DNA of 64,000 bases from Lineus longissimus (Eukaryota; Nemertea; Pilidiophora; Heteronemertea; Lineidae). The DNA is taken from NCBI RefSeq assembly GCF_910592395.1, contig NC_088308.1:2356001-2420000 (forward strand). Reading direction: 5' to 3'. The position numbers and the translations under genes were made by a program. This document shows, in pieces, positions 11,397-24,340 of the stretch (the first letter of the stretch is position 1; each line of letters starts with the position of its first letter). The notes beneath the pieces are model-generated. The model was given only the letters and a program-made list of their open reading frames with translations. It was not told the origin of the DNA and did no database searches.

Positions 11397-14300
11397 AGTC
11401 TCATTCCATGAAATGAAGTCCTGAGTTGTGTGATCTTGAAATCCTTTACCCGTTCTTGTGTTACCATTATATTAAACGAGGGAAGGCAGGGAAGAATTTG
11501 GAATGTTCTTTTTAACATGTCTTAGGAATGGCACAAAATCAGATTCAAAAGGACAATACTCTGCATGTTCAGAATTTAGAATTATCAGAATCTGGAATTC
11601 GGGAAATGGAATGTAACGTTAATTACAACAGTCATGGTCCCGTCTTGACTGCACAACGTTTTTCTGTATAACATTCCTAAAATAGCAATTTTGGAAATAC
11701 TGCTGGTGTGACATGCATGTAGTTGTCATGACAGCCAAATTTTAGAATTGCAGGTTGCAAAGCAAACAATGAGTGCAACTTAAAGGGACAAGCGAGAATT
11801 TTTCATAGAAATTTTAAAAGTTACTAAAAGAAGCAATCGACTTGATTAATTTCAATCAAAGTTGTAAAATAAAAATTTAAAAATCAATAGTAATACATAA
11901 CAGAATCATTCTTAGGTGGTATTAAGTTCTCCCACGCTCTCAAATACTTGTAGTTTACGACATGCAATCTCTTGTCTCCCACATTGTCAATACCCAAAAT
12001 ACAAGTACGTGTACGGTGTACTGTACATGATGTGACCTCTGGTGGTTGATGTACAGTGTTAGCTATAAATCCAGAATAAATCCGGTCATCGGCAGTAACG
12101 TTAACTCAGCTGTGAAATGATTATAAGCAGGACTTGAGTAGCATTCAGAAAGCTTCTGAGCAAATACATAAATAATTCAATACAGAGTGCCCCAAAAATA
12201 TGTCACAGTCTATCATGGCTGTTAACGGTAAGAATCTATCCTCATTGCTTTCTACCAACTATCATTATGACCCCCTTTCCAAAAAATTATATCAAAAGAA
12301 AAATTTAACAACCTTTTTGAGACACACTGTATAGATATTACACCTAGAATATGATTAATCACAGTTGTAATAAATATCACCATAGCAAGTTGTACAAGAT
12401 GCGTCACACAATTTACAACTATTTACTAATTTACAGTTGGACAGCATATTCAAGACATGCTGAACAATGTTGAGGTTACCATACAGTATTTAGAGCTTAC
12501 GACTTGTGAGTCGAAGACGTGGAGATCAAATGAAGACAATTTGCAGAGGGGGGGGGTGACTTGGTACGATTATTGCTCCATTTATTGTGCGGCCGTCTGA
12601 CTATACCTGAATAAAGGGTGCAAAGTAGAAATTCAGAAGACAGTGGTTCTTATATTGGGCCAAAATAAGATTTTTTTTCTAACAGCCTGCTAAATACTTG
12701 CATGGTAAGAATAATACCTGAACATCAAAGCACCTCTACTTCTATACCAGTGCCAGACCAGATAAAACTCTGCCTCTTTTTGAGAATTCACAGGCATTAT
12801 ACAAATATCTTAATCACGTTTCAAGTAGTGAGTAACATTGAGGAAACTCCAAAAATTCGGAGAGTTGAGTCATCACTATGTTATCTGATGGTCCGTGGGA
12901 TAGAAGCCACATTTTCCTGTCCTCAGGGAGTATTCGTCAGGCACCGTGGTTCATTTTCGTTGATAGAAGAGGTGTGAGGACAGTACAACACAAAAGTATA
13001 GAACATGGATAAAAATGCACCTCGACTTCAAATTCTTGGCACTTCTGATGTGAAATTAGTTTTGTTCTCTTGCATATGTTGATCATTATGCATGACTCCT
13101 TTCATGCTTTAGAGATTATGAACAAACAACTTGACAAGCTCATCGAACATGCATTTTTACCCCTAGAATTTAACATTCATTAAACACCAATACAATACAC
13201 CGACAGATACTTAGAGATGAAATTTGATTACAACCGATAAAGAATGCTTAGCCGATATCTATGCCTGAGCGAAAATACATGAACCAGAATCTTGTTTGAC
13301 TACAGTGTGTCAAGAAGAAGCCGTAACACCAAGTATTTTGCAAGGTTGGTTTACAAGTCTTTGTATAAGCTGATTGTATTAATCTTGGTACACTCAAAGA
13401 TGTGCTTTAAGTCTAAACAGTGTAAGCTTTAGGTGGATTTTAAACGTTTCCAGACACAACGCATGGTGGGATCAGAAACACAGCAGAGGTGGGTATAGCT
13501 AATTGCTGAAATACACACTGATGATGACCAGAATATAACAGCATGCATTGAGAAAACATCCCTACTGTCTTTGAACATGTTGTAGGCGTTCTAGTTCAGC
13601 CTTAAAAGCACAGACATGTCATTTTTTTGATAAATATATTTCAACCATCCAGTTGCCTGATGATTCAATAGGATTGGCATTATTCATAAAATGATTTTAT
13701 AAGATTGAGTCCAAACTGTTAAGTAATTAAGCGGTGGGTTATACTTGTGAATTTTTCTAAGTACTTGATAAAGGTAACTGGATATAATATTCAATATGAC
13801 TCCAATGATTACATTTTGATTACAGCATGATTGTACACATAATATATCATAAGTACATTATCTTGATAAAAGGCGGTGGATCTCGAACAAATGTGCTCAC
13901 AACATTTACAACAACACTAGTTGTGCATGCATTAAACATGTAGTGTCCAAAATTACTATTACATTCTCATCTGTAGTTCCTCACATGAAAATATTTCACC
14001 AGTTTTCAAACAAATGCAATGCAATGCAAACAAAGCTAGACTTTTCGTTTTTTGCACACAAATTCTGATATTATTGCTCCGGTGATATTAAACATCAAGA
14101 TAATATCTTTCTTCAAGTGACAAATCTTTCATGAGGTAATAATAATGAGGGACACACAGCTCATTTACACCAAAGGTGGAAATTTCAGTAAACCTTGCTT
14201 GCCTCCAAAACTGTTACAATTTCACTGTCATATGATAAGTAAATATCTGTGACTCAGTGCTCTTTTGAGTATTCAAAACAATTTGATAAAAAACTTAAGA

Positions 14301-15054
14301 GTAAATGATACCAACACTGGTTCATTGAAATTGAAAATGATTCGATGCCTGACAACGTTATGTCAGTTTTACAAATAACAAATAGAAGTTGCTGAGATAT
14401 TTTCCTAAACACTCGTTGAAAACCTTCTTTGTTAATAAAACAAACAAAAAATACCCACATTTGAGATTTGGGGTTTCAAGAGAGTTTTGCATTTTTTGAG
14501 AATTTTTCCAACAAAAAACAGTACAAGTCCTATACAAGTTCAAAAATATAGTGCAACAACAATCAGTCAACCCCTTCATGAAAGCCGGAGATTTAATTGA
14601 GACCAAAACAAGTATTTCTTTGGGTGAGTTGGCTGAAATGAAGGGTCAACTTTTCAGTTTTCAGGATTATTCTACTTCAATTGACCTCACCCCAGGATGC
14701 CAATGACCTGCCATTATAATGCTCTTATATGGATCGTCAAGGCTCCTGGAAACAAGGATAGCAATAGAATATCCGGTTTATGGCAGTACCTCGTGACTAG
14801 TCTAGTGATTTCTTTGGCAGTTGAGTTGCTGATGTTTCTTCCAATCATTGTTGAAAGAATCTGAAAACACAAGCCATCTTATTATGGGATCAACAAAGGA
14901 CGTTTCAAAGTGTGAAATTGAAGTAAAACGACTTTCTTATGGTCAGTTTCAGATTGACCCCATGATGTTCAGATTACGACTTTTCAACTAATAGACCATG
15001 CAACCACTTTCGATATAGGTACCTTATCTCTACTTACCATAGCTCAAACTACAT

Positions 15055-18000
15055 TCACATGTAGTTCAATTTCTGCCCGAGCAGTTCCTTGATGAAGCTG
15101 GAGCAACTGTACTCATCCTCTGGCAGATCTACCTTCTGACCCTTGGCAACCATGGGGAAATTCACAACCTGGGCCTCCTTGAAATTTTTGACTTGGTTTT
15201 CAACACGAACACAACGGATGGTTGGTTCGTATCCCTCCTTCTCTGCTGTGATCACGTAGTCGCCGTCCTTCAGTAGACGCCAGTATTCACCATACATGAC
15301 TGAAATGAAAAATCATGATATTTTACACTTTTTCTTTCAACTTCTTTATCTGGATCATAGACGTCCAGGTGCATGCATTGGAAAATCTTGGTTGACAGTA
15401 AATATAATCAGAAAATGTTGTTGGTTGACAAGTTCATGGGCTGAAATAACCACCTTGCTTGGTTCCACGCTGCTGGCCTGCATAGTCTCAGCGGGCTGTG
15501 TCTGAAGGAGTCGTTAGGGTCTGGACTCTGATTTTGCTGTCTAGAAGGCTCTTCTCTATCTAATCAATCCACCTAAAGATATGGATGAGCCTGAGGGAAC
15601 TCGCTGTGTGATATTGACCGAACAATATATATTTGTGTCTTACCTGAGTCAACATTGTGTTCGATTTCTCCCTTGACACCTCCGGTCACATTTGTGACGC
15701 TGATCTGGGCATGGGGGATTGGAATGGCTGCCAGGTAGTCGTAAACGTAACCCTTGACACCGATGTGGCTCTGAAATGACACCGATGAAGTTAAAGGCTA
15801 TGCATCCTCAACTGACCAAGGGGACATATTTGCAACAACAGAATGAACCCCAAAGTGCATCGCTTCACCGGATGAGACCTGTCTGTACCATGCAGTAACT
15901 ACTGTACAGTAAGAGCTGAGAGACTGCAGTCTAGTCAATATGGCTGCAAACGTAACAGACTTTCCATCATGCCTACTCATTGGACAATTCTTTGCTGGTC
16001 TTTTCTTAAGAATAAACTATCAACAAAGGATGTCTTCTACATATATCCGCGACAGCATTTCTTAACCCAACATGATACAGAAAAATCATAGAGTAATGCA
16101 ATGTAGTTAAGAAGTCTATATCTAAAAGCCTTTCTATGCCGCTGGCAAACAGCTAGGACCCTCCCAAATGTTCTCACCCATCCTGTCATTGGAGGAGTGC
16201 ATTCACCAACTGAGAAGTTGCATTCTGTCATCAGCAAATGGCACCTAAAGGCAAGCGTCTGAGTTTAAAGAGGGAGATGGGAAGTCTTCATGATAACGTG
16301 ACGACGCAACGAACAGAATAGAAAGGGAATCACCGAGCAGTTTACCTACCTGCCACATGTAGTTGACGAGCGATTCCTTGTTGTCCTTCCAGAACTTTGG
16401 CAGCGTTTCGGCCTTGGGGAATTTGACACAGCTCAACTCAACAGTGATCTCGAAACAGTTGCTGCTCAGGTAGTTGAAATCTTGCATACCTGGAATAGAC
16501 ATAAGACGAAATTTGTGGATGAAATTCACACAGAGAAGCTATAGTGGTCCTCACCTTAGCTCATTCTTCTGAATCTACTCTTGAAAGTAATTATTGGTTT
16601 AAGATATCAATTTACAGGAATCTTACATCAACGACCAATACACATCATTCTCAATAACCTTACCTCCGGCAAGAGAGTACCAGGCAGCTCCGTTGGTGGT
16701 GCCGCCATCTTTGTAGAATGGCTTCTCGCTCATGTCACATGACCTGTGCTCCTTGGCCATGATGCCGTGTTTTGTGGAGTAAGCCAGAGCAAGAACCCTG
16801 CAAAGGAAGAATGTGATGACATGTCTTGTAGATGTTGGCGGTGAGAGTTTGGTATCACTCAGTAATGACTTTCCAAAAACACTCATCGTAGTAATTTTGT
16901 CGGTATGCACAATGCAAGTAGTCACAATAGTTATGACTGTTCAACTTCAAACTTGGCATCCTTTTCAAGACAAATATCATGGCCGCCAACCAGTTGTCAA
17001 TTCAAACTCAATGCACCTCATCTGATAAGCATGTGATTGCAGTGCTATGTATGCCATCTGCAGCGAAAAAGTTAATTTAGTTACACGCGTTCACCATGTG
17101 CACACATAGAGCTGGCTCAGCAAAGTCAATAATAGCATTCTTGATGGAGGAACCCGAATCCTTAATGGTGTCGCTAATTGCTTTTAATGATCAATCATGA
17201 ATAAATCTCCATAGTGAACCATCAATAGGAATCAGTCAACTGCATCTGAATGAACTTAGCACAAATAACTTAGTGTATTACATTGTACTTACTTAAATGT
17301 ACCATCATCAGGACACTTGGCATATTCCTGAGACTGCCCTGACCGACTCTCGTCATACGGATAGTTGGCAACCATGTCACCACCGTGAAGGTTTGCTGAG
17401 AGAACGAAGGGAATCTTCATGATCCACTTAATCACCATCATCGTCTCAGGCTGAATCTGGAAACGGACGACGAACATGACAAAACACAAATGGAGGAAAA
17501 TCAACTAAATGTAAACTGATCTCTAGTTTGAATGCAAGAATGACATCATTATCAAGATGAGATTTCATCCCGTTTCCCGAAAATTGGATAAACCACAGGT
17601 GGAACTATTTCAATACATCCGTCACCATATCAAGATAAACAAATAAACAAATTCACCAAAGCCAAGCTATATTATAACTATAAGAACAGAAGTGGATTCA
17701 AGACCGGCAGTATCTTTTCACATGCTCCAATCTACAATTCCAAGGACACCACAGGAAAGTTTAAATAACACTGTAAACAAGGTCCGGCCTTCACTGCAAA
17801 GTTTTAAAACGACTTACTGGCAAGCAAAATTTGATTTCATGGTAGAAAATTGATTTTACTGTTAGCATGAAAGTACTGGAGCCATTATTTGCCATGAAAT
17901 ATTAATTTCTTAAAAGCCTCTCATAACCAAGCAGCAGAGTAGAGACGCATCTTACCGGGAGCTTCTTAATACTTTCTTCAACCTAAATGAGCGCAATATG

Positions 18001-21000
18001 GTAACTTTAGACACCTCGCACACTTTTCACACACATAACAAGATAAAGATGCACATGCCTTCACAAATATGGACGTTTGACTTTTTCATGGATTTAACAA
18101 TCCTGTAACACTAACAGTACTATCAATTAAATTTTCTTTTTCGAGGCGAAAACCTTTCACGGTTATCTGTAAACACGAAAAAAGCTAAATAAAAAGCATG
18201 TAAACATTTATGGGTTAACAGTATTGTGATTTTCCAATAAAAATACTATTAGAAATAGCCTTACCCTGTTGTCATTTAGCATTTGCGGCATAAAAAGATT
18301 ATCGGTGGGTTCGTTGAATTTTTCTAATCCATAAGCGATGCGGTCAAGGTCGGGAAAGTTCCTGTTGAGGTCGGCATCATTGGCGTTGGCACGTCCAATC
18401 AACCAGCTCTTGTTGGCCATCTGGGAGAAAAAGTCAGGATTAAGCGCCCAAAAAAGTGTGAAATAAACTTTAGAGAAGCTGAGTATATATATATATCCTG
18501 CTCACACCTGTACTTTATTCAATATATTGCTCTCGAGAATGGGTGTTTCTACCAGGAGCTGAGTAGGGAGTGTCTCCTAATGGGATGAAAAATTCCAAAA
18601 GAAGAGTAGCAGTAACTGAAGGCGTCATCTTGACCCGCAATGTTTTGGTTTGTGGAGCTCGATAGTGGTGATGCAAATGCATGAGAGCCAGGATGACAGG
18701 TGTGGCCAGAACTATAAATTGTTCCACTATTCCAAGGCAGGTGTGTAGTTTCATTTCAAGGGATTCCCTGTTGGAGAACAAGTCGTTTATGAGAGCTTTG
18801 ACTGACTACTGCAGGCCTACCTGCTGATTGGCAATCTCCCAGCCATCGGGGTTCATACTCGGCATGATATGAATGACAGTCTTCTTGAGGAGTTCCACAA
18901 TTTCTGGGTTGGTCCCCTTGTTCCACTCCTCACACAGGTAGTCGGCAAGTTTGAGCAGCATTTCGCGACCAACCACTTCATTACCATGCATGTTACCGAC
19001 ATACTTGAAATGTGGGCGAGCTGAAAGTATGCAAAGAATGGAACGCATTAGATTTAAAAAAATGAAAACGTTCCACATAAAAGAATGGAATAAGGATGAC
19101 CATGCAGTAACTGGTAAGGTTAGGAAGATTTCAGGCAACAAAAGGGAAATACAGGGATGACCTACAGGATAATAGTATTACCTGCCCAATTTTTATATAT
19201 TCCAACAAGAAAACACTATAAAAAGTGAACTCAGCCTACGTCACAATAAGGACAAGCAAACATCTTGAGATGTCATAAACTGAACAGAAAGCGATATCTA
19301 ATGCGCCTATCAGCCTTATTTTGCAGATTAATTTACCGAAGTGAGCTAAACAAGTGCACTTAATTTTCATATAATAATCCTCAAACTGTCATATCTCACC
19401 GCCATGCTCATGAGAACGCCCTAGTGTTTTCCGATGGGGAGATTACATTTATAATAGTGGTTTTTTTACTTTCTTCAACGCGCTACGGGCAGAAAAGGCT
19501 ATATTCAAGACCCAATACAGAAGCTTTTTTGGATTTTTTTTAATTTGATTTAGAATAAGAGTCTGTAATTGTAACAGCTTTTGAAGTGCTGGTAACAGTC
19601 ATAGCTGTGAACCCTGCAGAGCTGGAAATGCACGATTGGGATATTTTTGGCGAGAGGTCATATAACATTCATAAAGATTCGTGGCAACCAACAGCTGAAA
19701 CTTCAGATTTTACCTTTTTATCTCACCATTGGCGACAACATGAGGCAGCGGTTTAAACCACAGATTAAACCAGAGTTTATCACCATTCGAACTGAAAAAA
19801 TATTCTATGTCGCAGCTCTGAAGAAAACCACTATGATATTGCTGAACCAATCCATAGGTGCCTTCTATAGAGGCAGTCTTATGTCTAGGCAAAGGAACAC
19901 CACGAAGAGATGTGGGTGTTAGAGGAACACAAGGGGGGCAATTTTATAGACACATCAATATTACATTAGCAAGCAAGGTTAAATATCGGTGGCAACAAAA
20001 CTAAACATAGCGGCCAGACTAGAACACTTTGGCATGACATTTCATATCCAGTTATTCAGTGCAAGTCACCACCACTCAAAATCTATTTCACAGAGTCAAC
20101 ACAGTTTATTTCAGGTTCGATAATCTCTTTAAAAATGAATACTTTCAAATATTGCCTTTGGTTGACAGCAAGCATTTGCACAACAACTGTGAACAACGAC
20201 TAAAGCAGGCTTTCTGAATAAAATATCATGAATATGAATATGAAACAGATGTAATGAGGCTCTGCCAACAATTTCCCTTTAGGACAAATAGCAACAGTTC
20301 ATACCACAATGCAAAATGCAATCTATAAGTTTTCTGGCAAAACAGAAGCTGCCTTTCTGATAAAAGTTGCTGGCTCTAGGTTCCGGCACGAATTGAATCT
20401 CAATGGTTGGCAGAACCCTGGAGCAGCAGGCGCACAGTGACAATAGCTTCTTTCCATTTCTTCACAATGTGAGAATCAAGGACAAGGAAGAAAAAAATGA
20501 TAATGTGGATGAATCATGAGAGAATGGTAAAAACATCCATTTTAGAACCAGACTTTTGTATTGTTGTACCAGGCTATAAATACCAATGCTTTGCTTTCTT
20601 TTAACATCATGTGTCCACATAATTACTCACGTACAAGCGAAATCTTTTTGGTGCAACATAATATGGAACAGAAACCTAGAGGCGAGAACAAAGATCTTCG
20701 CAGAATATGAAATGATATCAAGAACAATGGTCAAACCCATGTCTCAGGCATGACATGTTGGAGGAAAGAGGCGATAAGGCCTAGCAGAATAATTGCTTTG
20801 TTTCCTATCCGTACCCAAAAAAATTAAGGATCATAAAGTTGGAATAGCTTGTCGCTGTTTTATTTCATATTTTTTTAGGGTTCGTTGTATACTAGAGTGG
20901 GCCGACACAGTCAGTTGTGGGACCAGAAACAAGACATTTATTCTGTTAGCCCTTAAGTTAGAAAAACCATCTTTGTAAGATTGTCTTTCTTTGCAAAAGC

Positions 21001-23190
21001 CTCAATGAAAAAGATGAAACTGCATGTAACAGCCAGCTGAGCTTTGATTCAGTTTTTACATCGACAATAGAAAGAGGATTTCTCAATTGTCTTACATGTC
21101 TAATGTTTAATATCACGGGCGAGGCTATTAGTGACATTTCCGCCAACCCACTATAAACAACAGTGAATGCACATTAAAATTGTCAGGAAAGTAATACAAA
21201 AACCGCATCCGTATTTTCAACACTGAGCCAACATTTACTATTTAGATGAATAGGCCTAAATCTCTTCCTAAGAATTGTTCCTGATGCAAAAAGTTACAAG
21301 CCATGCCCATCTCTGGTAGTGAGTGGGAAGGGAGTACAATGCTTTGGGACAACTAAGTGCCCAACACTTGGCAACCGTACAACAGCTAGTGATCTGAAGA
21401 CCGAACCTAGCTTACATCAGATGTCACAAAGATATAAATGGCTCATCCGCAAGGCCCTTTGAGGCAGTGACATTCTTATTGGTTGAAAACCAAAGTAAAA
21501 TTAGGAGAGAAACTCTGATGATTAGTTCTGTTTGAAGACAATACTCAATTATTCTGTTATCATCAATACTTTGGCCAAGGCTAATTTGACCGGCCATGGG
21601 GATAATTGAAGCTAATTGTTGTTAGCATCTCATCTATGATTCAAACATTGTCCATGTTACCAAGACATGAACGTCATGTGGGGTGGGCAATAAACCCTAG
21701 GAGTATATACCTATCCCAAGTGGCATCACCAGTGGGTTGGCCGTCCCCAAGGGCCTATTTTTTTGAAACAGTTCTGTAAAGGCACACATAAAAGCGCATG
21801 CGCCAATATTTAAGAAAAATACACGGGTATGATAACCTTTTAAACAAGCCATTTTCATGGCGCACCTGTGTGTGTAAAAACTGCTCAAATCTGTCATCAC
21901 AGCAGTCACGGAATATTTACATTATAAAGACTGAGGCACTGGACTCGAATAGGCATGTGGTATAGACCAAAGGAGTCAATCATACACTCGATCATAGCAG
22001 TCACCATGGTAACCATGTGACGTCACTTTGCCACCAGTATGCGGTTAAATGTTGATTTCCGTGTGAATCAATGAGGTTGAAACTTCAGATTTTTAATGTC
22101 AATCTTGCAGTGTATCCTTGAAGAAAAATAATATGGAACTTGCTTGATGCAAGTAACGTCGATTTATGATGGCAATGATACTTAAAGTTGGCAATGTTAT
22201 GCAGATCAGGGGCACAGCTACCTCTCTCACCTGGAGGGGGAGGGGCAAAATGACACTTGTTGAAATTTTTCGACCAAAATCATGGTCAAAAACACGAAAT
22301 CATCTGAATAATATCGTCAATGCTTTCACAGCCATTGACAGCATGGGTGTTCTGGACTCATACAGACCTGACCATATCACAACTAATAAGACCATGGAGA
22401 GAAATTGCTGGAATGACAATGCTATAAGAATCTATAGTATCTCATTTGACAAATCCGACGACTGCAAAATGGTTTATTTTGCATGTATCTGAAGAACACA
22501 GAGAAGCTATTCCCATCCTGCAGGCATGCTGACCGTCCATGTTGAGAGCAATGAACTGCTGAACAAACTCCCTCAGTGGCGTAACATTGTTAGGGTTGTG
22601 TTAGGATTTTAAGGTTTGTCAGTGTTTTACTTTTAGGTAGGACCTTAGGTAGAACTAGGAGGGGTGTGTGTGGGAAATACGCTGATGTTTATAAATGATC
22701 CCTTACTGATGGAAGGGGAGGAGCATGTAGATGGAGAGAAGCATGTGGAAAATACAGGTCTCAGGAAGTAGGAATCGGCTTAGTCGCAAAGCTCAGAACT
22801 AAGAATAAAATACATAAGTTGAAAGATGGGCGTCAAATAGATGTAGGATATTCAACAACTTGACAGATGGCGATGCGATGTTCAAAATGACATTTCACTC
22901 AAAACAGAAAACTGACAGAATAAAAGAAGCATTTCCCTACCTCCTTTGAGCTCCTCTGGGTCTACTGGTGCGGCAAACTCTATCACAGTCAGTCTGTTAC
23001 CAAGGGGGGTCAGGTCAGAGAACCCATCGAAATTGGTCAAGTTGTAAATCTGTGTAATCTCTGGACAATTTTGGTGTACTTCACGTAGTGACTGCACAAG
23101 CTCCACATAGTCGTGGTGTTTGAGCTGGAATGATCGACAAACCCCCAAAATTATTGGCAGGATTGCCAATATACAGAGGGAAAATTTCAT
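15055..23190 (-). CDS. CPE: Carboxypeptidase E-like metallocarboxypeptidase (M14B)
   Basis: Nine minus-strand exons in consistent phase: 23190-22941, 19020-18821, 18420-18265, 17982-17956, 17456-17293, 16797-16664, 16489-16350, 15770-15644, 15299-15055 (stop TGA 15057-15055). They give 480 residues; human CPE has 476. A signal peptide occupies about residues 1-20, followed almost directly by the catalytic domain with no evident pro-segment. Visible active-site residues: zinc ligands His95 and Glu98 (NMHGNE), Arg170 ([10 protein letters not shown]), zinc ligand His235 (SANLHGGD) and catalytic Glu328 ([10 protein letters not shown]). A transthyretin-like domain follows from about residue 361. 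CPE removes C-terminal Lys/Arg from peptide-hormone intermediates in secretory granules. The C-terminus ([11 protein letters not shown]) resembles the CPE tail more than CPN or CPM. CPN-type origin cannot be fully excluded. Confidence 0.93.
17956..17982 (-). CDS. CPE: 27-nt microexon 4 of the carboxypeptidase E-like gene
   Basis: Encodes nine residues, VEESIKKLP, between TTTAG and GTAAGA borders, in phase 0 on both sides. It lies between exon 3 (ending NDNR) and exon 5 (starting [13 protein letters not shown]). In human CPE the equivalent place reads MKKIVDQNTKLAPET, so the residues fill an expected length. Because the exon is in phase, skipping would leave the frame intact. Confidence 0.8.
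18822..22940 (-). other. introns 1-2 region of the carboxypeptidase E-like gene
   Basis: Apart from exon 2 (19020-18821), the 3.9 kb first intron (22940-19021) holds no recognised gene. Small open frames at 19647-19922 and 22166-22492 have no family resemblance and no splice support. Some segments have low complexity. Confidence 0.45.
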
Positions 23191-24340
23191 ATTACAGAGG
23201 TCCTGGGTTAAGTTGACGGCCAGATATGAGGAAAAATAGAGAAAATATGTTGGAAGATAGAGCAGCGACTCGACACTACAATGTATTCTGTTACTTGCAT
23301 GTACTTATGTACACGAGTATTACCGCTAGGTAGCGCTTCACGAATTTTAAATTGCTTCCTGACGTCACTGAACAGGCTATCACGGTATGCCTCAGTTTCT
23401 ATGGTAACATAATCTGTGGGCGGGAAGCGAATATCTTTGAAATGCCTGAAGCCGACTGGGTATACGCGGTAGAAAGGTCTATAGAGTGATTTACAAAAAC
23501 TGCTTAAATTCACATCAAGCAATATTTTGATTTGGGAATGTCTTGTATATATGTCTCCCTGTAGGGGCCTAGAGACCATGTCACAACCAATCTGATGACA
23601 GTATAGCTGGGATGCTGCAATGTCCAGGATCTGAATAGTAGTCCTATTACCAGCCGGCTTCACTCGTCCTAGACACTGTCACAACCAATCTGATGACAAT
23701 AGCTGTCACAATTCTGATTTTACGACGGCGACTCCAAGATCGTTTTCGATAGGCCCTTGTGCCTGCCATATAGAAGAGACGGCCAAGTACGTTTACCTGT
23801 CTTCACAAGCATGGTGAGATGATAGCTCGGCCTAAGGCAGTAGTAGGCCCTGGTGTGCATGTCATCTAGAGCACAGTGAGATGTCAGGTCAGTTCAAGAC
23901 AGAAGGCCCAGATGACTGCTGTGGGAGAGACAAGGCTGTGAATGTCTTCCATTGGACGTCATGGCAGGGGGGTATTGCAATAAGGGAACTTTACGTGGGA
24001 AGGGGGAGGTACGCATCCCCTGCACTCATCCCCCCATAGATCCGGCCCCTGCCCATGCAGGGGCTGGCCGCCCTAACCAGTCGGCTTAACTTTACTCTCT
24101 AATTCCTCTTACGCGGTACAAAATATTCCCGCCAAAAGACTTGTAAAACTTCTCGCCCACCAGCCTGGTTTGTCTCAGCACCGATAGAGGCGCTCTCAGT
24201 TCCGAAGTACATATATTATGCAAATGAGTAAACCTCCCTCATTTAGTTTTTTCCGGATTTCACCAAATCGCATTTTGCGAATTGTTCTCCCACTTTCATG
24301 ACTTTCGACCGATTTTGTAGCTTTCTTGAAGGTTGATACG
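23191..24340. promoter_or_regulatory. divergent interval, carboxypeptidase E-like / PRPSAP
   Basis: 1.15 kb between the two start codons. An octamer ATGCAAAT lies at 24218-24225, about 115 bp before the PRPSAP ATG. A 21-bp direct repeat GTCACAACCAATCTGATGACA occurs at about 23580 and 23678. No gene seen; the minus-strand open frame at 23208-23663 has no recognisable product. Confidence 0.4.

Larger units (their letters stand above)
10665..15054 (-). other. CPE: 3' UTR of the carboxypeptidase E-like gene, apparently spliced once
   Basis: On the minus strand a strong donor GTAAGT begins about 15 nt after the stop codon, and a good acceptor (GTTTTCAG) ends at 14861. The next good poly(A) signal, AATAAA read on the minus strand, is at 10691-10686, just before a CA-rich cleavage context. 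This predicts a last non-coding exon of about 4.2 kb from 14860 to about 10665. No protein-coding frame is supported inside; it contains a hairpin transposon at 11115-11396. Confidence 0.45.

Noticed and set aside
23208-23663. 151-residue minus-strand frame upstream of the carboxypeptidase signal peptide
   Set aside because: It lies directly upstream of a good ATG and signal peptide, has no family match, and would be 5' flanking DNA.
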